Below, piece after piece: positions 7,315 through 15,728 of a DNA stretch of 48,337 bases (the stretch's first letter is position 1; the number at the start of each line of letters is the position of its first letter). Position numbers and translations under genes: made by a program. A model generated the notes under the pieces. That model was not told the DNA's origin and ran no database searches. It saw only the letters and a program-made list of their open reading frames with translations. This DNA comes from JAGOUB01 sp964648045 (GTDB lineage: Bacteria; Patescibacteriota; Gracilibacteria; Peribacterales; Peribacteraceae), in the NCBI GenBank assembly GCA_964648045.1, contig CAZYNU010000005.1, positions 1-48,337 on the forward strand, given 5' to 3'.

Positions 7315-9303
7315 TCACCAGAGCCGCCCCGGCTGGCGGGCCTGCAATTCGCCCCGGACGCGGGTGGCTTCGGCTTGTACCTCATCCACATGCTCGCGGC
7401 AGAAGCTCCTGATGCCTTCTGTATCCGAGGCTTCGACTAGCGCGCAGATGCCCAAAAAATCTTCCACGTTGTCCCCAAGAAGGACGAAGTGCGAGTTCTG
7501 CATGAACGCCCTCTGGAAAGCGAGGAGCACTTCCTGCACTTCTTTGGCCGGAGCGGAGGGCAGCGCCGGACTCAGGCGCGAGAGTGCGATCCAACGGCGC
7601 AACACGCCGAGATCGTTGAGCTTAGACCAGGTGAAAGCGCGCTCCAGGTCGATGGCAGCCGCCAAGCGCTGACCAGCGGCTTCGGCAATAGTGGCTCGCA
7701 ACGAGTAGGCGCGGGCATCCTGATCGTTCTCCTGCAGATAGGCGGCCATTGCCCCGCTGGCGGTCTGCAGCTGTCCGGCTTGCAGGGCCATGGAAGCCTG
7801 GCTCAGGCGTAAGTCGCGCGGGAACCAGCTGTCGTCGCTCGCCTCATACCACTGCAATGCGGCGGCGATGTCGCCGCGAGCTTCGGCCCGACGCCCAAGC
7901 GATGACGAGAAGAGATAAGCCCCTTCGCGTACGGTCAGACACATGAGCAGCAATGCCACCAATAACTCCACCGCGTTCTGCGCGTTCTTCAGGTGTCTGG
8001 GGGCTGTCTGCCACACGAGCGGTGCCGACAAGAGGGCTAGCAGGAGCCAGAAGGGCAAGGCAATTCCCACGAACTGAAGATTGAAGTCGATAACCAAATG
8101 AGCCACCACGCCCAACACGCCGATGGCCGCCAATGGTACCCATGTCAGCTCACGTTCTCGATAGGTACGCACCGCCGCCGTGCCCACGCTGACGGCAATT
8201 AGCAGACTCCAGAGAATGGCTGCCGGCCAACCTCGTTCCATGGCCAACTTCAACCAGACGTTGTGAGGATGATCCGAGGTGGCGTAGACGGCGTCTTGCA
8301 GGCGGGGTTGCAGGAAGCGGAAGCTGTAGGGTCCGTGTCCCAAAACGGGCTTCTCGGCCGCAAAGGCCCAGGCCTGACGCCAAAATGAAGCGCGCTCGTC
8401 GATGGACGAGGTGCCTTCGTCGGCCGTAAAGGTGACCTTGGCCCCTAAATCTTGCACAGGGAAGAGGAAGCTACGCAGGCCATTGCCAACGCCAAAGACC
8501 ATCACACCCACGGTGAGCACCGTCAGACTTGCCAAGGCAGCCGAGCGATAGTGGCGCTGCTTTGACGGCACCAACCACCAGCACGCTACTGCCATCATGA
8601 TCACCTGCCCCAGCATCGCCAGGAAGGCACCTCGCGAGTAGCTAAGTAGAAGCGAGCCCAATAGTACGCCAAGAAGTCCAAGCCAGACCGTGCGCATTTT
8701 TGGCGCTGCTTGCCAGTACTTCCACAGGCACAATGGCCAAGCCAAAAGAAGAAGTTCAGCCCAAGCATTAGGCCAATAGTCGGTGTGATACCGCGGATCA
8801 AAAAATGTTCCGACAAAACGACCGACCGGCTGACACACATACACCACCATTCCAATGACTGCGGCACAAAGAACAGAATACACAATAGCGTCGATAATCC
8901 TTTCTGATAGGGCTTCGCGTGGAGTCGGCGACAAGCGAACGATCTGCAACCACAGGAGCATCAGGCTGACGTCACGAATGATTTCATCGAGGCCGTAGTT
9001 GCGCGTCTCGGAAAAGAGAAAGCTGGTCACTGACCAGGCAATGAACAGGGCGGCAAACAGCCATGCCGGCCACGACACGGCGGGGGCACTGTGCTTTTTG
9101 GTATTCACCCACAATGATACCGCCCCCAACAGAGGCACAATGGGAAGTAGCCAGGTGACTTCAAGCCCCTTTCCTCCTTTCCAGAGCACGGCCACGCCAA
9201 CGGCGATCACAAGTACATGCTCGAACGCGGAACGAATGGAGAGGCGCGGCACGGGAGAAGTATGCCCGAGGCGCTCGACAAGCTTCAATCCCTGTTTTGC
9301 CAT
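7315..9303 (-). CDS. O-antigen ligase/polymerase-like (Wzy_C) membrane protein with TPR-like tail
   Basis: The 662-residue protein has about a dozen hydrophobic segments in its first two thirds. The Wzy_C hallmarks follow in order: YSRGAFLAML, then ERASFWRQAWAFAAEKPVLGHG, then the loop HPHNVWLKLAMERG with the conserved His. Such proteins join or polymerise sugar chains on lipid carriers at the outer face of the membrane. After the last membrane span (about residue 470) an alanine-rich helical tail resembles tetratricopeptide repeats, as in many CPR homologues, possibly for partner binding. The start at 9303 was chosen for the TGAGGG site upstream; extension to 9561 would overlap the AlkD-like gene. 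The exact substrate (glycan or S-layer sugar) is unknown. Confidence 0.82.
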   Translation of the reverse strand: MAKQGLKLVERLGHTSPVPRLSIRSAFEHVLVIAVGVAVLWKGGKGLEVTWLLPIVPLLGAVSLWVNTKKHSAPAVSWPAWLFAALFIAWSVTSFLFSETRNYGLDEIIRDVSLMLLWLQIVRLSPTPREALSERIIDAIVYSVLCAAVIGMVVYVCQPVGRFVGTFFDPRYHTDYWPNAWAELLLLAWPLCLWKYWQAAPKMRTVWLGLLGVLLGSLLLSYSRGAFLAMLGQVIMMAVACWWLVPSKQRHYRSAALASLTVLTVGVMVFGVGNGLRSFLFPVQDLGAKVTFTADEGTSSIDERASFWRQAWAFAAEKPVLGHGPYSFRFLQPRLQDAVYATSDHPHNVWLKLAMERGWPAAILWSLLIAVSVGTAAVRTYRERELTWVPLAAIGVLGVVAHLVIDFNLQFVGIALPFWLLLALLSAPLVWQTAPRHLKNAQNAVELLVALLLMCLTVREGAYLFSSSLGRRAEARGDIAAALQWYEASDDSWFPRDLRLSQASMALQAGQLQTASGAMAAYLQENDQDARAYSLRATIAEAAGQRLAAAIDLERAFTWSKLNDLGVLRRWIALSRLSPALPSAPAKEVQEVLLAFQRAFMQNSHFVLLGDNVEDFLGICALVEASDTEGIRSFCREHVDEVQAEATRVRGELQARQPGRLW

Positions 9304-9313
9304 CTCTATGCCC

Positions 9314-10039
9314 TCATTTTTGGCTCCGACGCGGCCGCCCAAGCGCCAGGTAGCGACTCCGATCGGCCACCGGCAAGCGCTCGATGGCGTAGCGCAGCAT
9401 CGTCCGCGGCATCGTGGCGGCGTGCTCATGGAGAAAGTCACGCAGCACGCCCTCGTCGCGCTTGCCAACTTCACGAAGCATCCAGCCCACAGCCTTCTGA
9501 ATGAGATCGTGTGGGTGGTGCAACAGAATGGTTGCCACCTGGAGCGTAGGCTCAAACACACGCTCGCGAATGAAGGCGTAGGTGGCGACGATCGCCAGGC
9601 GTTGGGTCCAGAGATGGGTGGAACGGGCTAACTTCTGGAGTGGCGCGGCACGCTTCTGCCTCCAGAGCCAGGCGCCGAGAATCTTGGCGGCCGAGGCGTC
9701 GACCAGATCCCAATTGTTCACGCCCGCAAAGTGGGCCAAGTAAAACTCCATCACCTTTTTCTGCTCCGCCGGTTTGCCGTGCTCGAACTGGAAGACGAGC
9801 GCCAGCACGCCGGCCAGACGCACCTCGTGGATGGGGTTCTTTAATAACCCCTCAATGTGGGCGACATCGAGCGACTGGGCGTAGCGCTTCACCACCGCGC
9901 GCACTTGCGGCACGGTCACACCCAAAAATTGATCCCCTTCTCCGTATTGCCCCGGGCCCGTTTTGAAGAAACGCGGAAAGAACGCCGCCTTCTTTGTGTC
10001 GGCCAGGCGCTCGAGGTCGCGGACGAGAGGGTGGGTCAT
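9314..10039 (-). CDS. AlkD-like DNA alkylation-repair glycosylase
   Basis: The 241-residue helical protein matches the AlkD family of HEAT-like-repeat DNA glycosylases, which remove alkylated purines. It contains a FLGVTVPQVRAVVKRY segment and the NNWDLVDASAAKILG motif, with the Trp and Asp used for catalysis in AlkD. A HPHDLIQKAVGWMLREVGKRD block precedes the C-terminal RTMLRYAIERLP helix. The length is typical (about 230). I chose ATG 10039, because the longer frame runs into tRNA-Leu. It ends 10 bp before the Wzy_C gene start, so the two may share a transcript although their functions are unrelated. Confidence 0.9.
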   Translation of the reverse strand: MTHPLVRDLERLADTKKAAFFPRFFKTGPGQYGEGDQFLGVTVPQVRAVVKRYAQSLDVAHIEGLLKNPIHEVRLAGVLALVFQFEHGKPAEQKKVMEFYLAHFAGVNNWDLVDASAAKILGAWLWRQKRAAPLQKLARSTHLWTQRLAIVATYAFIRERVFEPTLQVATILLHHPHDLIQKAVGWMLREVGKRDEGVLRDFLHEHAATMPRTMLRYAIERLPVADRSRYLALGRPRRSQK

Positions 10040-10062
10040 GGCGAGACAAGACGCGATACTGA

Positions 10063-10149
10063 TGGTGCCGACGGAGAGACTCGAACTCTCACATCCGTGA
10101 AGATACACGCTCCTGAAGCGTGCGCGTCTACCAATTCCGCCACGTCGGC
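10063..10149 (-). tRNA. tRNA-Leu (anticodon CAG)
   Basis: On the minus strand, acceptor GCCGACG pairs with CGTCGGC, followed by A and an encoded CCA. The anticodon loop TTCAGGA gives CAG. A long variable arm and the T arm GAGAG-TTCGAGT-CTCTC mark a class II leucine tRNA reading CTG. Confidence 0.95.
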
Positions 10150-10319
10150 ACGATGAGACTAAAGAGCAGGCGCAGTGTACCAATCGGTCCAGGTCTGACA
10201 ACCGTAAGCGAGCAGAAGGCTTAGACGGGCTTCTTCATGAGACCAACACTCTACTTGAACACAGCCAGACGATCTGTGAAGTGGGCAAATTCGGCGTGCG
10301 CGCCTACGGTGGGCCCACT

Positions 10320-11015
10320 ATGGCTTCCCTCCATCCCGTTCCCGTGTCTCGAAATACGATCCGCCTGGCAGCCGCCGTTACCCTCACGATCGTGGGAGGC
10401 ATCAGCGCCCATGCGGCCATGACGAGTTTTTCCGATGTGCCCGCCACCCACTGGGCGGCCAACGCCATCGGTTGGGCCTCCGATAGCGGCCTTATGACGG
10501 GACCGGCCAACAAACCCGGCACCTTCAACCCAGGCGGCAGCGTGAACCGCGCCGAGCTGGCCGTGGTGCTCTCGCGCCAGGACGCCAACCTGCGTGCCAC
10601 CATCGCTTTGCTGCAACAGCGCGTCGCCACCCTGGAGGCCAAACTGAACGTGACACCCCCAGCCTCGTCGTCTTCTAGTTGGAGCAGCACGTCGCAGTCG
10701 TCGGTTGCTTCGAGTAGTGCCGGGCCCAAGACGTGGGTGTCTACCGACAGCACCTGGCGCGACATCGACCAGGCGATCATGAAGATCGAAGACGGCAAAC
10801 TCTATCGCTCCACCACCAACAGCACCACCTGGAAGGAACTGAAGCCCATGCAGTGGCAGTCCGACAACGGCACTTGGTACCGCTTCGATGCCAAACTAAA
10901 CCTCAACCGCAGCGACGACGGCCTGCGCTGGGTGAGCATTTCGGAACGGCAGTGGGTGGCATACGGCATCACCTACTGGCTCGACTACGAGAATCGCATC
11001 TGGAAGTCGGAGTAA
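10320..11015 (+). CDS. Secreted protein with one SLH-like domain and serine linker
   Basis: The 231-residue product starts with a signal peptide (hydrophobic LAAAVTLTIVGGISAHA, likely cut after AHA). An S-layer-homology-like domain follows: FSDVPATHWAANAIGWASDSGLMTG, then FNPGGSVNRAELAVVLSR. SLH domains bind cell-wall polymers non-covalently. A short coiled-coil-like stretch (LRATIALLQQRVATLEAKL) leads to a Ser-rich linker and a C-terminal region of about 95 residues rich in Trp and Tyr, which I do not recognise. One SLH copy is fewer than the usual three. The ATG at 10320 sits directly before the signal peptide; an in-frame ATG at 10281 adds no recognisable sequence. Confidence 0.75.
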   Translation: MASLHPVPVSRNTIRLAAAVTLTIVGGISAHAAMTSFSDVPATHWAANAIGWASDSGLMTGPANKPGTFNPGGSVNRAELAVVLSRQDANLRATIALLQQRVATLEAKLNVTPPASSSSSWSSTSQSSVASSSAGPKTWVSTDSTWRDIDQAIMKIEDGKLYRSTTNSTTWKELKPMQWQSDNGTWYRFDAKLNLNRSDDGLRWVSISERQWVAYGITYWLDYENRIWKSE

Positions 11016-11037
11016 CCCCTGATCCTGTCCAGTTTTC

Positions 11038-11065
11038 TTGACATTTTGCCAGTGCAGGATAGAGT
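11038..11065 (+). promoter_or_regulatory. Sigma70-like promoter, leaderless type
   Basis: TTGACA (11038-11043), a 16-nt spacer, and TAGAGT (11060-11065) end 8 nt before the lipoprotein ATG at 11074. There is no Shine-Dalgarno. Transcription would start at or within a couple of bases of the start codon. Confidence 0.75.
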
Positions 11066-11073
11066 GTTAGCCC

Positions 11074-12000
11074 ATGAATACGCGGATTCTCGCGCTTCTG
11101 ACGGCAACGCTCTGCTTGGCTGGCTGCGGTACTTCCACAACCAATGAAGGCTCGACAGTGGCACCATTGCCCCTGGCCGAGGTGGGCACCATGCGCACCT
11201 CAAATGACTACTGGAATGCGCAACGTCCCTATGCCTGGGACGACGATGCGACCAACAGTGAACGTACCAGTTCCGCATCACGTTCGTCGGGGCGACCATT
11301 GTCTTCGTCGACGCCGAGCGCCGACGTTCATGCGCTTAGCGACGATCGCGACTGGCTGGCGCGCGTGGGTATGTCGCCCGAGTGGGGGCCGGACGGCCAT
11401 GCCTACGGCGACCGCAACCCCGGGCAGATTCCCGCCGAAGAAGGCTTTATGCCGGAAAACTTTCAGTACGCCTACGACAACGACTTTGGCTTTGTGGCCA
11501 CGGAGCAAAGCGGCACTTCTTCCAGTAGTGGAAGCGGCGGCCGATCTTCTTCGCGCAGTGGATCAAGTGGGGCCGGGAGTGCGGGTATGACCTCAGGAGG
11601 CGGCTTACGACTCCCCAGTGGTCGGACGGTGGACGGCCAGTCGAACAGTTCTTCCGTGGCCAGTGGTCAGGGCGGACTTCGCCTGCCGAGCGGTCGTATG
11701 GTGGATGGACAGACGAACACCAGTTCTTCGTCTTCGGGTGGCGGACAAACGCTCACGCTGCCAAGCGGACGCACCGTCGACGGCGAAAGCAACGACCAAG
11801 CGATGAATGGCACCGGCTCAACGGTGCGACTGGCCTCCGGCGGCGGCCGCGGCTGCAATCAGCCCGACCCCGGCGGGGTCACGGGCGGAGATCCTGGCGT
11901 CACCTTCCCCGTGCTCTATAAAGGCACTTGCCCCGTCACCACGACCATTCTGCGGGTGCCCGACAAACAAGAGAGTGTGTTTGGCTCGATGGATTTTTAG
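11074..12000 (+). CDS. Serine/glycine-rich lipoprotein with internal LPSGRxVDG repeats
   Basis: The N terminus has a lipoprotein signal with lipobox LAGC (Cys at about residue 18), so the 308-residue protein is likely lipid-anchored. The middle is Ser/Gly-rich and disordered. Between residues about 174 and 245 a ~20-residue unit occurs three times (LPSGRTVDGQSN, LPSGRMVDGQTN, LPSGRTVDGESN), with a weaker fourth copy (VRLASGGGR). The C terminus has two cysteines (GCNQ, GTCPV). I recognise no enzymatic domain and would call it a cell-surface protein of unknown role. It lies downstream of the SLH protein and has its own promoter. Confidence 0.7.
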   Translation: MNTRILALLTATLCLAGCGTSTTNEGSTVAPLPLAEVGTMRTSNDYWNAQRPYAWDDDATNSERTSSASRSSGRPLSSSTPSADVHALSDDRDWLARVGMSPEWGPDGHAYGDRNPGQIPAEEGFMPENFQYAYDNDFGFVATEQSGTSSSSGSGGRSSSRSGSSGAGSAGMTSGGGLRLPSGRTVDGQSNSSSVASGQGGLRLPSGRMVDGQTNTSSSSSGGGQTLTLPSGRTVDGESNDQAMNGTGSTVRLASGGGRGCNQPDPGGVTGGDPGVTFPVLYKGTCPVTTTILRVPDKQESVFGSMDF

Positions 12001-12092
12001 TCTTCGCCCTCGGAAGAGCGCACCGCGAGTTTGCGCTGCCGGCGGCGTGAGCCATGTCGCGCAGGCACCACAACATCAGCGGCCTGTTTCTT

Positions 12093-12128
12093 TTTCCACG
12101 TTCTTTTGGCGCCAAAAGAACGTGGAAA
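12093..12128. terminator. 36-bp perfect palindrome, probable terminator or structural element
   Basis: TTTCCACGTTCTTTTGGC is followed directly by its exact reverse complement, with no loop spacer. It lies between the lipoprotein gene and the groES promoter. It could end transcription in either direction, although no long T-run follows the stem on either strand. Confidence 0.6.
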
Positions 12129-12139
12129 GCACCTGACTC

Positions 12140-12167
12140 TTGACGCTCTCATTTATCACTCTACAAT
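12140..12167 (+). promoter_or_regulatory. groES-groEL promoter
   Basis: TTGACG (12140-12145), a 16-nt spacer and TACAAT (12162-12167) form a good sigma70-type promoter, leaving a leader of about 30 nt. No CIRCE-type operator (TTAGCACTC-N9-GAGTGCTAA) is visible, so HrcA control is not supported. Confidence 0.75.
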
Positions 12168-12203
12168 TGTGACTGCTAATCCCACTTCCTCTTTCTTCCT
12201 TAT

Positions 12204-12542
12204 ATGGCTACTACGCCCAAGCTCAAGGTGAAGATTCATCCCCTCGGTGACCGCGTCGTCGTCATGCCGCTCGAAGCCGAGCAGGTGACGGCCTCTGGCA
12301 TCGTCATCCCCGATACCGCCAAGGAGCAGAAGCCCCAAGAGGGCGTCGTCATCGCTCTTGGCGACGGCAAGGTGAAGGACGACGGCCACGAGGTGAGCAA
12401 CCCGCACGACTTCCTGAAGGTTGGCGACAAGGTGCTCTTTGGTAAATACGCCGGCGACGAAGTGAAGCTGAAGGACGAGAACAACAAAGATGTTGAAGTG
12501 AAGATCCTCCGCCTGGACTCCGTCCTTGGCAAAGTCGAGTAA
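12204..12542 (+). CDS. groS: Co-chaperonin GroES
   Basis: The 112-residue protein is the heptameric lid of the GroEL chamber. It shows the family's opening (KIHPLGDRVVVMPLE), a mobile-loop region (AEQVTASGIVIPDTAKE), and the GDKVLFGKYAGDEVKLKDE C-terminal barrel. The length exceeds the usual 95-100 by an N-terminal extension (MATTPKLKV) and a slightly long internal loop (GDGKVKDDGHEVSNPHD). No Shine-Dalgarno precedes the ATG; instead there is a pyrimidine tract. GroEL follows after 42 bp, so both are one operon from the promoter at 12140. Confidence 0.97.
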   Translation: MATTPKLKVKIHPLGDRVVVMPLEAEQVTASGIVIPDTAKEQKPQEGVVIALGDGKVKDDGHEVSNPHDFLKVGDKVLFGKYAGDEVKLKDENNKDVEVKILRLDSVLGKVE

Positions 12543-12584
12543 TTTCCGCACTCCCCTCCCCTATTCCCCTTTCCTCCTCCCTCT

Positions 12585-14231
12585 ATGTCCGCCAAGCAAC
12601 TCCTGAACGGCGATGACGCCCGCCACAAGATCTTCAAAGGCGTCGAAAAGCTGGCCAACGCCGTGGCCGCCACCATGGGCCCCTCCGGCCGCAACGTGCT
12701 GATCGACAAGAAGTATGGCGGCCCGACCGTGACCAAAGACGGCGTGACCGTGGCCAAAGAGATCGAGCTTGAGGATCCCTACGAGAACATGGGCGCCCAG
12801 CTGGTGAAGGAGGCCGCCACCAAGACGAACGACGCCGCCGGCGACGGCACTACCACCGCCACGGTACTGGCCCGCGCACTCATGGAGGCCGGACTGCGCC
12901 ACCTCAAGAAGGGCTCCAACGCCATCGGCATCAAGCGCGGCATCATGATGTCCGTCGAGGCCGTCACCAAGCACCTCGAGACGCAGGCCAAGCCCGTCTC
13001 CAAGCGCGAGGAGCGCGCCGCCGTGGCCACCATCTCCGCCCAGGACAAGGAGATCGGCGAGACCATCGCCGACATCTTCGAGAAGGTGGGCAACGAGGGC
13101 GTCGTCACCGTCGATAAGTCGGAGACGCTCGGCATCGAGATGGAGATTGTGGAGGGCATGCAGTTCGACCAGGGCTACATCTCGGCCTACTTCGCCACCG
13201 ACATGGCGCGCATGGAAGCCGTCTTCCACAAGGCCGCCATCCTCATCACCGACGCCAAGATCTCGTCGATCCAGCAGATTCTGCCCATCATCGAGGCGCT
13301 GGCCCAGAAGGGCAAGAAGGAGCTGGTCATCATCGCCGAGAACGTGGAAGGCGAGGCGCTGGCCACGCTGGTGCTCAATAAGCTTCAGGGCCGCTTCAAC
13401 AGCTTGGCCATCAAGGCCCCGGCCTTCGGCGACCGCCGCAAGGAGATCCTCAAGGATATCGCCGCGCTCACGGGCGGACGCCTCATCTCCGAAGAGGTGG
13501 GCCTCAAGCTCGAGAACGCCACCGCCGAAGACCTCGGCCAGGCTGGCAAGGTGATCTGCACCAAGGACGCCACCACCATCGTGGACGGTGAGGGCGACAA
13601 GAAGGAGATCGCCGCTCGCGTCGAACAGATCAAGGCGGCGATGGAGCAGACCAAGTCGGACTTCGACCGTGAGAAGCTGGCCGAGCGCCTGGGCAAGCTC
13701 ACCGGCGGCGTGGCCGTCATCAAGGTGGGCGCCGCCACCGAGGTGGAGCAGAAGGAGAAGCAGCACCGCGTGGAAGATGCGCTCTCGGCCACCCGCGCCG
13801 CGGGCCAGGAGGGCATCGTCGCCGGCGGCGGCACGGCCTACATCCGCGCGCTCGAGTCGCTCGACGGCCTCAAGACCAAGAACGCCGACGAGCAGATCGG
13901 CATCGCCATCGTGCGCGAGGCGCTCACCGCCCCGCTCAAGCACATCGCCGCCAACGCCGGCGTGGTGGGCGACGTGGTGGTGGACAAGGTGCAAAACGAG
14001 CTGAAGGGCTCGCACGGCTACAACGCCCTCACCGGCACGTACGAAGATCTCGTCGCCGCGCGCGTCATCGACCCAAAGAAGGTCTCCCGCTCCGCGCTCG
14101 AGAACGCCGCCTCCGTGGCCGCGATGTTCCTCACGCTCGAGGTCGCCATCACCGACGTTCCCAAGAAGGACGCCGACATGATGCCTCCGATGCCAGGCGG
14201 CATGGGAGGGATGGGAGGAGGGGACTTCTAA
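12585..14231 (+). CDS. groL: Chaperonin GroEL
   Basis: The 548-residue protein is a full-length Hsp60 that folds proteins in an ATP-driven double ring. It has the nucleotide-binding VAATMGPSGRNVLIDKKYG and AGDGTTTATVLARAL segments with the catalytic Asp. The apical-domain LVIIAENVEGEALATLVLNK, the intermediate-domain VAGGGTAYIRAL, and the glycine-methionine tail (GGMGGMGGGDF) follow. The ATG is preceded by a long C/T tract instead of a Shine-Dalgarno. It is the second gene of the groES-groEL operon, ended by a strong intrinsic terminator. Confidence 0.98.
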   Translation: MSAKQLLNGDDARHKIFKGVEKLANAVAATMGPSGRNVLIDKKYGGPTVTKDGVTVAKEIELEDPYENMGAQLVKEAATKTNDAAGDGTTTATVLARALMEAGLRHLKKGSNAIGIKRGIMMSVEAVTKHLETQAKPVSKREERAAVATISAQDKEIGETIADIFEKVGNEGVVTVDKSETLGIEMEIVEGMQFDQGYISAYFATDMARMEAVFHKAAILITDAKISSIQQILPIIEALAQKGKKELVIIAENVEGEALATLVLNKLQGRFNSLAIKAPAFGDRRKEILKDIAALTGGRLISEEVGLKLENATAEDLGQAGKVICTKDATTIVDGEGDKKEIAARVEQIKAAMEQTKSDFDREKLAERLGKLTGGVAVIKVGAATEVEQKEKQHRVEDALSATRAAGQEGIVAGGGTAYIRALESLDGLKTKNADEQIGIAIVREALTAPLKHIAANAGVVGDVVVDKVQNELKGSHGYNALTGTYEDLVAARVIDPKKVSRSALENAASVAAMFLTLEVAITDVPKKDADMMPPMPGGMGGMGGGDF

Positions 14232-14239
14232 TTGCTAAC

Positions 14240-14266
14240 AGCCCCCGCGAAAGCGGGGGCTATTTT
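14240..14266 (+). terminator. Intrinsic terminator of groES-groEL
   Basis: AGCCCCCGC, loop GAAA, GCGGGGGCT, then ATTTTT: a nine-pair stem with tetraloop and T-run starting 9 bp after the groEL stop. Confidence 0.93.
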
Positions 14267-15030
14267 TGAATCTGCGCCCTAATTACCTGCAAAGGTTCCT
14301 TTGTTTCCACTGAAACATTTTGAACTTTTAAAATTTGAACAAGTGCAATTATTGCGGCAATGGCACTAAAGATTGTCGTCAAAATAAGCAGCTTCTTTTG
14401 CATCAGACCATTCTCAAATTCGCTGTGTTTGAACAATATCTCTCTTGCCCCTGATAGTTCACTACCTAATTTCTTTAAATATTGGTCTCTAATTCTGTAA
14501 AGCTCTTCATGGGGATTGTTTTCAGTAGATTTATAATACGGAGCTTCAAAAAAATCAGCCGCCGCTTTTTCTAGAGCTTCAAAGTCTTTATTTAACTTTT
14601 GAGCCTTCGAACTAAGTTCAATATATTTTCTTTTTTCTTCGTTAAAGCTTAAGGGCAAGGATGCGACGTGAATTGTAATTGTTCCGATAAGCATTTGAAT
14701 TGGATAACGCATCGCTTTCACATACTTGCAAAACCAGCTTCTCCATTCATTCTCCAGCGTTGAGAAAAACGGATTAAAGTATTCCCTAATCAGCACGCCA
14801 TCTGGACTGTTCATGTCAGATAAACGAATTATTTCACCTGCTTTTTCTAAAAACTTTTTTGTTTCATAAGTTAGTGAAATCATTGGCTCGACATCTTCAA
14901 ATTGCATCGGATCTGCATGAGCAAGAAAGCGATCATGTTCCAAAATTTTTAAATAAAATTCTCGTTCTTTATTCAAAAGAGGAAACCTTTGAGCATCAAG
15001 ATCGTACTTCTGCATTTCTTCTTCAAACAT
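14260..15030 (-). CDS. AT-rich orphan protein with C-terminal membrane helix
   Basis: The 256-residue protein is mostly helical and charged, with one clear hydrophobic segment near residues 213-234 (KLLILTTIFSAIAAIIALVQ) and a short tail. The large N-terminal part is therefore probably cytoplasmic. I recognise no domain. Its base composition is strikingly AT-rich (poly-A/T codons throughout) compared with groEL next door, which suggests recent horizontal acquisition. It runs convergent to groEL and its stop overlaps the groEL terminator. A phage-defence or toxin-type role is conceivable from the size, anchor and foreign composition, but nothing in the sequence proves it. Confidence 0.65.
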   Translation of the reverse strand: MFEEEMQKYDLDAQRFPLLNKEREFYLKILEHDRFLAHADPMQFEDVEPMISLTYETKKFLEKAGEIIRLSDMNSPDGVLIREYFNPFFSTLENEWRSWFCKYVKAMRYPIQMLIGTITIHVASLPLSFNEEKRKYIELSSKAQKLNKDFEALEKAAADFFEAPYYKSTENNPHEELYRIRDQYLKKLGSELSGAREILFKHSEFENGLMQKKLLILTTIFSAIAAIIALVQILKVQNVSVETKEPLQVIRAQIQK

Positions 15031-15286
15031 AAACCTAATTTACTCTTTTAAGGCCTTTTGGGGTAGTCTTTTGCCTTTCGGCCTTTGCCTGCGGAGGGGC
15101 GCGCGCCGGCTGGGGGTGAAGGGGCACGAAGGATATTTCCTCCTTCGGGAGGGCGTCACCATGAAGCAGAACCATGGAGGTGGGCTCGGCGCGCCAGCGT
15201 TTTTTGGTACTTTTGGCGCGTGCCAAAAGTACCAAAAAAAGCCGCCCCTGACAGGCGGCCGTGGCTGACCCTCGTCAGCGCAGATA
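15031..15286. other. Intergenic stretch with large hairpin
   Basis: A perfect 18-bp stem with a 4-nt loop lies at 15200-15239 (TTTTTTGGTACTTTTGGC and its complement). Its TTTTGGC core recalls the palindrome at 12093. No protein-coding frame is convincing; a 66-codon minus-strand frame across it has no recognisable content. Confidence 0.5.
15233..15259 (-). terminator. Intrinsic terminator of the 15287 gene
   Basis: On the minus strand GCCGCC, loop TGTCAGG, GGCGGC is followed by a seven-T run. It lies 28 bp after the stop of the minus-strand gene at 15287. The T-run is shared with the hairpin at 15200-15239. Confidence 0.75.
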
Positions 15287-15622
15287 TCAGGACTCGGTTT
15301 CCGGCAAACGCTCGAAGCGCTCGCGGTACTTCTGGTAGAGCGCCAGATTGGCGCGGGCCAGGAAGATGCCGATGACCGTGACGGAGAACATCCAGCCGCG
15401 GTGGCGCTCTTGGCTGTGCAGCAGGTCGATGAGGAACGCCGTCACCTCGTCATCGGCGACGCCGAGCAGGTCGAGCGTCAGGACGGCGGCCAGAAGGCGC
15501 GTGCCTTCCTCGCGATCACCCCAGCTGAAGCGCTTGCCCGGCGGCGGATGCAGCTCGTTGTGGCCAGCGAACACGCGGCGGCTGGCGGGAATGGCCTGGT
15601 ACTCCTTCGACGAATCCAGCAT
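15287..15622 (-). CDS. Small orphan protein, DUF6166-like, paralogue of the next gene
   Basis: The 111-residue protein contains PPPGKRFSWGDREEGTRLLA followed by AVLTLDLLGV. The W-G-x(4)-G-x(2)-(L/A) pattern before a hydrophobic helix resembles DUF6166 proteins. The same block is seen in the 15729 gene (SQKTFYWGDKSQGTRALVDA), so the two are tandem paralogues. A later helix (SVTVIGIFLARANLALYQKY) ends the protein. The ATG at 15622 has AAAGGAGG eleven bases upstream, a classical site and unlike most genes here. Function unknown. Confidence 0.65.
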   Translation of the reverse strand: MLDSSKEYQAIPASRRVFAGHNELHPPPGKRFSWGDREEGTRLLAAVLTLDLLGVADDEVTAFLIDLLHSQERHRGWMFSVTVIGIFLARANLALYQKYRERFERLPETES

Positions 15623-15664
15623 TCGCTCACATCCTCCTTTGAAAAAGAACGGGGGATACAAGAA

Positions 15665-15686
15665 GGCCGCCCCGATCGGGACGGCC
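15665..15686 (-). terminator. Stem-loop between the two DUF6166-like genes
   Basis: GGCCGTCCC-GATC-GGGGCGGCC on the minus strand is followed by TTCTT. It may end the 15729 transcript or partly attenuate read-through into the 15622 gene. Confidence 0.6.
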
Positions 15687-15728
15687 ATGGCTGGCAGGGC
15701 CAGCGCGGGTGGTTCGAGGCCTCGATGC

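Noticed and set aside
12129..12203. CIRCE/HrcA operator before groES
   Set aside because: No TTAGCACTC-N9-GAGTGCTAA or near match is present.
12561..14015. Long minus-strand frame (484 codons) opposite groEL
   Set aside because: It is the mirror of GC-rich groEL codons, and its low-complexity Leu/Gly/His/Val content is typical of antisense shadows.
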